A stretch of DNA of 64,000 nt from Siniperca chuatsi (taxonomy: Eukaryota; Chordata; Actinopteri; Centrarchiformes; Sinipercidae), in NCBI RefSeq assembly GCF_020085105.1, contig NC_058043.1, positions 12,174,667 to 12,238,666 on the forward strand. The letters run 5' to 3'. The notes under the pieces are model-generated. The model was not told where the DNA came from, did no database searches, and saw only the letters and a list, made by a program, of their open reading frames with translations. Both the position numbers and the translations under genes were made by a program. Position 1 is the first letter of the stretch. Each line of letters begins with the position of its first letter. This document shows positions 55,994-64,000 of this stretch, one piece after another.

Positions 55994-58900
55994 CTTCATT
56001 TCCTCTGTGTTTAGCTAAGAATAATGGGATACCTAAAGATTAATGACACTGTGACAGGTGGCCATTAGCTTTGTTAGCTTATGTCTCTGTGGTCAGACGT
56101 CGTTTATAACTTTGCACTGATTCTCCTCTCAAACTACACATCAGCGAGTCATCAATCAGATTATAGTAATATCAATCCAGTCTTTTATTAAGGTGAAACT
56201 GATGTGAAAATAGCAGATCTTTTATGCTGCTTTGTCACTGTGCATGTATTTCGTGGCAGTGTAGGGACGCCTCTTAAAGGATATCAACTTGTTCATCTTA
56301 ATGTGGATCTCTCAGCCGGAGCAGAAAAGATAAGCATCACACAGCGCTGTCATCATGGTAAAGAGACTCAGGTAATTATGATGTGAACCCTGCTGAGCTG
56401 TCTGGAAAAGTGGGCAGCAGATTGTTGAAGTCATGTAGAGGAGGAGAAGAGGACTTGTTGTGTTTGCCTGTTTTATACAGTAAATGTGCAACTTACCAGA
56501 TACTTCTATAACACACCCATCTGCATACTGATATACTGTGTGATCTATCACAGGTCTGGTCAGTATGTAACTATAGAGGAGCAGTGTAATTGCGTGTGTG
56601 AAACTGAAAGTTCTTTAATCCATATAACAGACATGTGTCTTGTATCTGTAGATAACAGCCTGGGTGTGTAAAGTATTTTGAATCTAACAAGATTTAAAAT
56701 GTTGCACACTCTACAGAATAACAACACGAGAATCCTGCAGTAAATATGCATTTGGGAATTGGAGCTACGGCTGCTGGTGTTCATCACATCTTAAACCGCT
56801 AAAAGCTGAAAGTGTCCACTGACCTCTGACGGCGCTGAAGGTGTTGAGGTACTCGGCGGTGAGCAGAGGAGCGGGCAGTTCCCGGATGAACTTCTTGAGC
56901 AGCGCGGCAGCGTCATTTGGACTCACCTCATCCCAGCTGACACGACCTGAGTAGAAGTTGGTCTCCAAGTTCTGCTGCAGCAGCTTCAGGTAGAAAACAA
57001 TGACCATAGATGAACTGTCAAAGTTCTAATAAACACTATCAGTGAGTTGATTCACGGTTTTCAATTATTTAATTGTAATTTTTTGTGTGACTTGTGCCTG
57101 ATCTTAAAGATCACTTGACTGACGGATAATGGCTTTTGTGAGTATATGTCATATATAAAGTTTGTCGATAAATGTTACATTGTAAGTATAAAGTCTTGAT
57201 ATGGAGAGTTGTTTGTCACTCACATGGCTGACATGGCTCTGGAGCAGCTATTTAAAACTCATTAGTACTAAATTAACTCTTTATGACTGTCAATGTTACA
57301 AACACAGGCATGCGGGCTGATTTCTGATACTTCCAATTTTCACACACAGAGCTCACTTCGGTACTTGGAGGTCACAACTAATTACCTGAGAATGTTATCA
57401 GTCTGTATTTGTGCCTTCGGTGTATATAAGAGTATATAAGCTCTATTACCTTGTGTTACTGATTCTTATGTTACAGCCTGGTGCTAACAGAGGCGGCCAC
57501 ATTATGTCTTATACAAATATTATAATGGGTTAGACAGGATTTTGAGCTTTGGATTAAATGCATAGACTCCCGTTGATTCCTGCCTTTATTTGTGTATCTA
57601 ACATCAGGAAGAAAGTATGTTGTGCTCTGCAGGACAAAAAGTCAGAACATGCTGAGGGTAGTAGATCCTTCATGTACTTGGGACAGAAGAGAAAATACAG
57701 ATGTGTCACAACTATAGTATACTGATAGTGGAACTTTTATCAAATTTGTTAAATTTACAAACATTTTTATATTTGTATTCTGATTTAGTAAAAAATGGTT
57801 TGGGAACAATAAATACTGTTATAATGGTGAAATATTTTGGTCCGCTAATTTCACCATAAAGTAAAGATGAAAACATTTGTTCCAAAATATTAAGCTCAGT
57901 TAATTCTCTCCAAATGATCATTGTTGTCAAATCCATTATCTATTACAAGTACTTGATTGATCTATATCAATAATCTGTCCTGTTTATCGCCCTAAGTGCT
58001 AAATGGCGCCCTCTTCTGTCTGCTTTAATTGATTCACCTCTACTGTGCATGTGCTAAATTAAATACAGAATCATAAGGTGTATCTGGCAACAGCAACTGA
58101 AAAAACATTATTGATTTTGTCTCATTGGACCTTGGTTTTATAAATGTCAACTATAGTTAAACTCAGTGAAGCTGTTTGATTTTTCTCACTGCCGTTAAAG
58201 CACCTCTGACATTTTACAGTGTCAATATTTTGGCTGCCCTTTAGGTCATGAAACATTTTTTTCACTTTGCTTTAGACATTAGATACAAAAAAGAGCACAT
58301 TTTGTGATATAATAATTTGGTGCAGTGCCAGCTTTGTGTGACAGAAATAAGTGTGGATCCAAATATTGTACCTTGATTCTGGACTGAGATCCTGGAACCC
58401 GCAGGATCCCCTCCGAATCGACTCCTTTCCTCTCCAAAAACGACAACAACTGCAGAGAGAGAGAGACAGGAAGGAGAGAGAGACATTAACAGAGAGTCAG
58501 GCATCAGTAGATAAGAATCTCTTGCTCACCTCTGCTGGTTATTCTCAGCAACTGCCGCTACATACAGGGTGTGGTCAAAGCATTTCACATTCAGAGGACA
58601 CTGAGATTATTTTATGTGCTCTGTCTGAAGACGTGGTTTGTAGGTTCAACAACGACAAATATATGCTGAACACATGTTGAGCAAAATATGGTTAAAAGGA
58701 TGCAAACTGTCTTCTTATAGCAGACCAGGGGAGAATAGCAGATCTGATATATTATAGGCACATTCAAAAACTCAAATGACTTCAGAGGTTGTTTAAATTA
58801 TTGGTTAAAGTAACACCTCAAACCCACATACAGCACTGATTGTTACTAACTTACTTACTACTGAAATTACTAAATTCATATAAAAAGTGTTTGAAATTAT

Positions 58901-61900
58901 ATTCTTTTTACACTTCTTGTATTTATTGTGTGTATTTAAGTTATGAAAAAATGTCTTTTAAGGTCATTTAACACAGTATTTCAGGTTCTTACTGCCTGCA
59001 GGAAGAGAGGAGTCGAGGTGTTGGGCTTCATTTTCTGATCATTCTCCAGCAGCGTGGCCAGCGGCACCCCGAAGAGCGTGCTCTCTGTGAAAGACCAAAG
59101 TGTCATTCTATTGTTCACCGCCTTACACTGACATGTAGCCACAGTTGCATTTGCCTGTGTGGTGTGTTTGTGTATGCCTACATCCAAACTGCCATGTCAG
59201 TGCTTGCGTAATTCTGTGTATATGATCGTGGCAACATACAGTAATTGCAGTGTGTCGAACTATAGCTAACCAAAAAATGGTAGCATTAGTTGTGGCTAAT
59301 TAATGTATTACTAAAGAATATGCCACCATAGCTTATTGTTATTTTCAGTGCTATCACGTATAGAGAGAAACAGGTACTATAGAAAATACTTAGTAAAGAG
59401 ACAGGTGCACATTGAGACTTTAAACATGCTCAGATTCATCACATGGGAATAAACTGATGTTAGACCTGTTAATCATCCAGACTGCAGGGAAACAGGAGGA
59501 AATCTCTGCAGAAATGTGTGTGTTGAACTAGAGCTGCAGACAACCGGTCAAGTGCCAGTTTGAGTCATTGTTTTCCTTTGATTTGATTGGATCACAATCA
59601 GAGACAACGTGTGAGAACAGACAATAAATAAACACTGCACATAGTTAAAATGTTATTGTCTAAAAAAAAAGAGACTAGCCGTCTGCAGTATGCCTATTTT
59701 GTAAAGTCACGTCCCTATGCTCCTGTTGGGTGCCGCCATACCTGAGATTTTCCTCTTGCCGGTTTTGTGCCTTTTGACCTCCAGCTCTAAGAGGTCGCAC
59801 AGCGCTGTCATGTCGATGAGAGCCAACTGACGCACCTTCTTCATGTCAGTGTGGGAGAGATCCTGAATCCGAGTCACTCCTAAACGGCACTTGGGGTAGA
59901 TAACCCGCTGAGAAGGTGAGAGTGAAGAGAGAGAAATGTGAGGAGAGGGGGATTGGAGTTGAGAGTTGGGAAATGGAGGTGAAGAGGTAAAGAGAGAGAA
60001 TGGGATAAAGAACAGGGAGGAGAGGAGAAGAGAAGAAAATAGCAACAGTGTCAAATCACTTACATAATACTGGGATTTACTGTGCATCAGTTTATGTAAT
60101 TCCCTTGATTAATACTCTTTGCTGTGTCTTTAAGAAAATGGGGCAACGGCATTTACAAAACACTAATTCTTCCCTTTTGCTTATTTAGCCTGAAACTGAA
60201 AAATAAATCTGCTGGACTCTGTGACACAACAACTCTTCTTTTGTTTGAGCTAATTCCCTCATTCCTTTATTCTTCTTAAACCTGTTATCTAACCAACAGC
60301 GGGGCCAATTAGAATTGGCTTACAATAACATTTGTGTGTGAATGTGTGTATGTACAACAGGTTTACATCAAAAGTCAAACCCGGCCTGACCCAAAACTCA
60401 AAATATTTTGGTCCAAACAGAGACTGAAATGTAAAGAGATTTCTGTGAAAAGTTTGGTGAAAATGTCTAGAGTCTTAAAGCCCTAAATTACTGACATTTA
60501 TTTTTCCTGATCAGTTGGAACAACTTTTATTTTTCAATACGTTTTAATACTACAGAACACAATTATAATCACAACTACAAGGCAAACTACTTTCAGCACA
60601 AAAACACACAAAATCTTTTAAAATAGCTGTATGTTGGTGACTGGATTGAAAATTAAGTAATGTTGTAAGACCCTTCAGCTGTATGTAAGACTACAATGAT
60701 ATAATGATATATGTGATAAAGAGAAAGTAGAAGCTTTGGACGCAGCATGTACTGTCGAACAAAAGTTAACAGCAAGATGAACGTACAGTCAGAAATGTTT
60801 GTTATAGTGATCACAGAGCAAAACATTCGTTCTGACGTATTTCATACTTCAAAGTTCTCCCTGTACCTAATTTTAATCTTGACTTTGTCGTGACTCCTGC
60901 CACACAAGCCAAACTGTTAATATTATTATTCATCACGTATGTACTTTGCTGGAACATTTACAAAATTCCTCATTTGAAATAATATTTTAAAACTTCCAGT
61001 TTTCCTGAAGGAAGTGGAACTTACAGTCACCCTGAAAAAGAGTAGAAGAGGGGAAAGTGTTTTGGTGCTTACAGGCAAGGTGCCATCCTCTTTTCTGTGC
61101 TGGCTGTTGTTCTGGGCCAGTTTGGCCTGTTTGAGGAAGATGACGGCCTGTTCGCAGTAAGCCACATCGGTGATGAAGACTTCCTCTTTAGGAGCACCTC
61201 GCTGATGCTCTGGCATCACAGCTGAGCGGGAAACACACCCATAAACACACAAACTCCAATCAATTAGTTCCCTTAAGGAAGTCCACTGTAGAGATGTCAC
61301 AAAAAAACAAAATGTGAATGCACAAGAGGAAGAAAAAACAACAAAAATGTACCCACACACTCTCTCTTATCTGACTCTCATCTCCCAAAACAGAGGAACA
61401 AAGCATCAGAAAAAACATTTGGCAGACGTGTCCTTTATCCCTTTATAACTGTTTAGAGTCAATACTCAGAACTGTTCACATAGAAAAGTAAGAGTAAATT
61501 ACTATGGATGTCACTGTTACTATTTACTGTAGCAAATGTTGATCTGTATCAGTATGGCACTCCCTGTATTGTAATTAAGATGTGTATATTTCACTGTTTG
61601 CTCTGTTAAAACATCAACAACTGAATTACAAGATTTAGCTGTTTAGTAAATGTCAGGAAAGCAGGCATACAAGGCACTTTTTGTAAGGACTGTTTCCCTG
61701 TTTATTTTATTAAAAAACATTTATTTAGATATGGCAAGTGAATTCAGCACCATGAGGACAGGGACTTTCTGCAGCGGCACCATGTCCTCACATCAGGACC
61801 TCACAACTCTGCTGCTCACCTGACTTCTTCAGGTATGTGTTTTTAAAGACATGTAAGGAAGTTAATTTGTAGTTAAACCTGTTAGTAGTTTGCAAGATGA

Positions 61901-64000
61901 TACAACAATGGAAGTACACGAGAGGGTAACTTTATTAAAATCTAACAGTTATCGGGGTTCTTGTTTTGACATAGATTATTAAAACAATTGCAGCCATTGT
62001 TTTGAGCATTTTTAAAGTGTTGTATACTTGCTCTTACCTGATAGTGGTGTTTTGGCAACCGATGCCATGCTGTTTTGGGCAAGGTCTTCACTATGCTGGG
62101 ACTCAGGCAGAAGGGTCTGGTGAGAGAGAGCATTTATTTACATGTCACAAACACAAATACAACACTTTATGTAAGGAACAACTTAAGTTAAAAATATCAG
62201 TCCTGTAATATTTTCTGCACCACTGGGAATAGAAGAAGACTGTTTCCTTTGATAAAGGACTGATAAGGATCAGAGGAACAGTCTCCCCTCAGTATTCCCC
62301 TCTCAGGGCTGCTCAGACAGACAGCAGGGATAAAGCATGGCCTTTACATGTGATTTGCCTTTCTTGTCACAGGTTAGCCCCTCTGCATGGAACAAGACAG
62401 CACAATACAACGGAACAATAGAGAGTCCCTCACTGAGTCCTGACAGTCACGAGGGAAATGGGTATTTTATATTTTACTACATGCAGCTTTGAATCAGACA
62501 GGTTCTGCTTGCTGTAAACTTGTATAACAGCATAACAGTAATCCTGAGACTGGAAATACAGGCAACTGATGAATTTGTACGTATCAAGGAAAGCTGAGTC
62601 TCTAGGTGAAAATCTACATGTACATATACAAGATTTAATGCGTATATGTATGTATGTTACTCTGCATTATGAACTGCAATTAGATTTAGAAACCCATCAG
62701 CATGAAGTGCCTTTGCATTTTCTTTTGGGTCAGTGTAAACAAAGGACAAAAAGTTGTTACAAGTCACTCTCAAATTTCCTAAGTCAACTTTTTTTTTTCA
62801 TACAACATCTGGCTCACTTTTCTATGTGTAGACCATTTGCTTTTCCTCCTCCACTGGGATGTCAGAGGTTGTGGTGAGTTACAGAACAACTTCCCTTAAA
62901 CCAGGAGGGATTCAGAAATTTAAATAGTTCAAGTCCTGACCTGAGTGATGGGGGAGTTGAAGACGTCGCGGACGTCACGCGGTGCCGGTTTGTTCCTCTT
63001 GCGGAGGGACAGCGTGTAAGAATCCAGTCGACGCTGAACTGCCTCGGCCTGGGTCCGGGTCAGAGTGGACAGCAGCACCGCGTTGTCCACATCCTCGCTG
63101 TCCTCACTGATGAGGTTCGACAAACCAGCATCAGCCAACCACTGCTCCTCCTGTTCGCCTTCTAAGACACATTCAACAGACAGTCAAAGATCCAAACAAC
63201 AACAGCAACAACATGTAGAAATAATGCAATTTAAAATGCAGAATGTTACAATACCAAAGTTTAATTTTGATGTAATATAGTGTTAAAAATTTTGACTAGA
63301 TGACTGGACTGGGTTGCAGCAGCTATTCATAAATCCATTACTAAGTGTGTGCATAAAATCCCTCCTCAGTCGTAACTTCCGTTATAACCAGGTTAAGTCC
63401 AAATTTATGAGGAACTGGCAACCGGCTCTTGGACACTAAGTACAGTAGTTAGAAAGTTGTTAAAATGTAATAAGGAAGAACATAAAATTGTTTCTCCTCT
63501 CAAAATAATAATGAGGCACAAACACACACACACACCTACACACAAAAATCCAGACTTCAGAGGGTTTACTCATTAGTGAAAAATGTATTTAAAACAGTTT
63601 TTGTTTAACATAACATCAAAAGGATCAATTAAAGGGTAGAATTAACAGAGATCATTTGAATGGACATAATTAAAGAGCATTCCCATCAAGTCAACATTTG
63701 TGAATTGCTATTTGGCTTGTGCACATTACACACTCGCTGCCACAGAGCGTTTGATAGTGTTGTCATGGTGATGAGCGCTACTTTGCCATGGCAAATGCAT
63801 CATTTCATGGAGGATCTCAGTGGCAGCTGTATTAAACATTGATGGTTTGTAATTCTACCACATAAACCCATGATGACTTCTATCTAAGCTCTCTCTATTC
63901 ATTCTTAACCTGTCAGCGCAGGATTTGCAGTATTTACCTTCTGACTGTCTGGAGTCTCTCCTGGTGCTTTCGAGGTCTGTGTAGCCACTCCCCTGTCGGA
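51770..64000 (-). CDS. arhgap40: Rho GTPase-activating protein 40 (5' end outside window)
   Basis: This should speed GTP hydrolysis by Rho-family GTPases. Fourteen exons run right to left: 63938-64000 (partial), 62941-63161, 62038-62116, 61073-61221, 59742-59907, 58993-59084, 58372-58449, 56824-56983, 55831-55913, 54244-54450, 53714-53857, 53152-53303, 52664-52719 and 51770-51876 (stop TGA at 51770-51772). All introns are GT-AG and the phases join into 584 codons without a stop. The N-terminal part (SGYTDLESTRRDSRQSEE, then EQWLADAGLSNLI) is acidic. The RhoGAP domain starts at LFGVPLATLLEND (window residue about 229) and includes GILRVPGS with arginine finger Arg273, KKFIRELPAPLLT and MNLWAVATIMAPNLF. 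The C-terminus ends GGEWVIKLKPNASRGL. The body resembles the ARHGAP18/28/40 group; adjacency to slc32a1, as in human, selects ARHGAP40. The catalytic Arg and the conserved Asn are present. Confidence 0.92.
51988..52325 (+). repeat. Dispersed teleost repeat family R2, copy 2
   Basis: It begins GCTGCAACTAACGATTATTT and continues through CAACAGTCAAAGATATTACA, AGAAAAGCAGCCAAGATTCA and GAGAAGC, then ends AATTAATCAGCAA. It is the same family as 40060-40362 but inverted. It sits in the last arhgap40 intron. Confidence 0.75.
55160..55515 (+). repeat. Dispersed teleost repeat family R1, copy 2, in arhgap40 intron
   Basis: It begins TGGTGGAGGAAGTATTCAGA and shares ordered blocks with 3717-4064 (GTTGTAGTTAGTCAA, GCATCATATTGTAAAA, AAAGTACAATGTTTCCCT, GTGAAATGGAAATAC). 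Both copies are in the same orientation in the window, about 51 kb apart, within introns of different genes. Confidence 0.72.
55792..55828. repeat. (TG)18 microsatellite at an arhgap40 donor site
   Basis: It ends two bases from the 5' splice site of the exon at 55831-55913, so the intron begins (transcript sense) GTACACACAC. Confidence 0.95.
55831..55913 (-). CDS. arhgap40: arhgap40 exon bracketed by complementary microsatellites
   Basis: This 83-nt exon reads DITELKQKLHMLNLLILLLP followed by EPNRNTLK, a helix of the RhoGAP domain. In the transcript its upstream intron carries a (GU)n run about 35 nt from the acceptor. Its downstream intron starts GUACACAC, inside an (AC)n run. Exon length is not a multiple of three, so skipping would shift the frame inside the catalytic domain. 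Confidence 0.92.
55949..55990. repeat. (AC)21 microsatellite upstream of an arhgap40 acceptor
   Basis: It lies 36 bp outside the exon on its 5' side; in transcript sense it reads (GU)n, complementary to the tract on the other side of the exon. Confidence 0.95.
58372..58449 (-). CDS. arhgap40: arhgap40 exon with RhoGAP arginine finger
   Basis: This 78-nt phase-0 exon reads LLSFLERKGVDSEGILRVPG and then SQSRIK. The Arg in GILRVPG is the catalytic arginine finger inserted into the GTPase active site in the RhoGAP family; most RhoGAPs have GI(F/Y)RVSG or VPG here. Confidence 0.93.
59908..60045 (-). repeat. arhgap40: Long polypyrimidine tract at an arhgap40 acceptor
   Basis: On the minus strand about 140 bases of mostly C/T run up to the acceptor CTCAG of the exon ending at 59907, far longer than a usual polypyrimidine tract. 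Confidence 0.7.

Overview
The window is nuclear DNA from a ray-finned fish, probably a percomorph teleost. The evidence is spliced vertebrate genes with GT-AG introns, many (GT)n/(AC)n microsatellites, and dispersed TTAA-flanked and Gypsy-type repeats that I recognise from teleost genomes. The species cannot be named from sequence alone. I reconstructed five protein-coding genes exon by exon; in each, the splice phases close exactly into one open frame.

Layout from left to right: (1) the last exon of a beta-1 tubulin gene (tubb1, +, 17-1161), entering from the left edge and carrying an unusually long acidic/Ser-Thr tail. (2) prelid3b/slmo2 (+, six coding exons, 2896-8413, 193 aa), a mitochondrial PRELI-family lipid-transfer protein, followed by a long 3' region. 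(3) A 5 kb spacer containing a solo-LTR-like element (12420-12814). (4) aurka (+, eight coding exons, 16397-19311, 426 aa), Aurora kinase A, with a compact cell-cycle promoter (CRE, two CCAAT boxes, two CHR-like elements) at 15471-15593. (5) A convergent intergenic strip, 19650-22686, with a full-consensus CTCF-like motif at 19836. (6) slc32a1 (-, two coding exons, 22687-25510, 524 aa), the vesicular GABA/glycine transporter. (7) A gene desert of about 26 kb (25511-51769) rich in microsatellites and transposon debris, including a MITE broken by a solo LTR that is itself broken by another solo LTR. (8) arhgap40 (-, fourteen coding exons seen, 51770 to the right edge), a Rho GTPase-activating protein whose 5' end lies outside the window.

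By recall, all five genes have orthologues on human chromosome 20. The arhgap40 to slc32a1 order and orientation match human; the aurka-slc32a1 and prelid3b-aurka junctions do not. The genes do not form a functional pathway. They are a microtubule component, a mitochondrial lipid carrier, a mitotic kinase, an inhibitory-synapse transporter and a Rho regulator. The likeliest regulatory biology concerns neuron-restricted slc32a1: a REST/NRSF-like site upstream, two perfect CREs in its intron, and a CTCF-like motif separating it from the proliferation gene aurka.

I found no CRISPR array, operon, rRNA, convincing tRNA or intact transposase gene. No new multi-gene system is evident. The best leads are the RNA-pairing potential around one arhgap40 exon, the nested transposons, the regulatory motifs around slc32a1, and the tubb1 tail.
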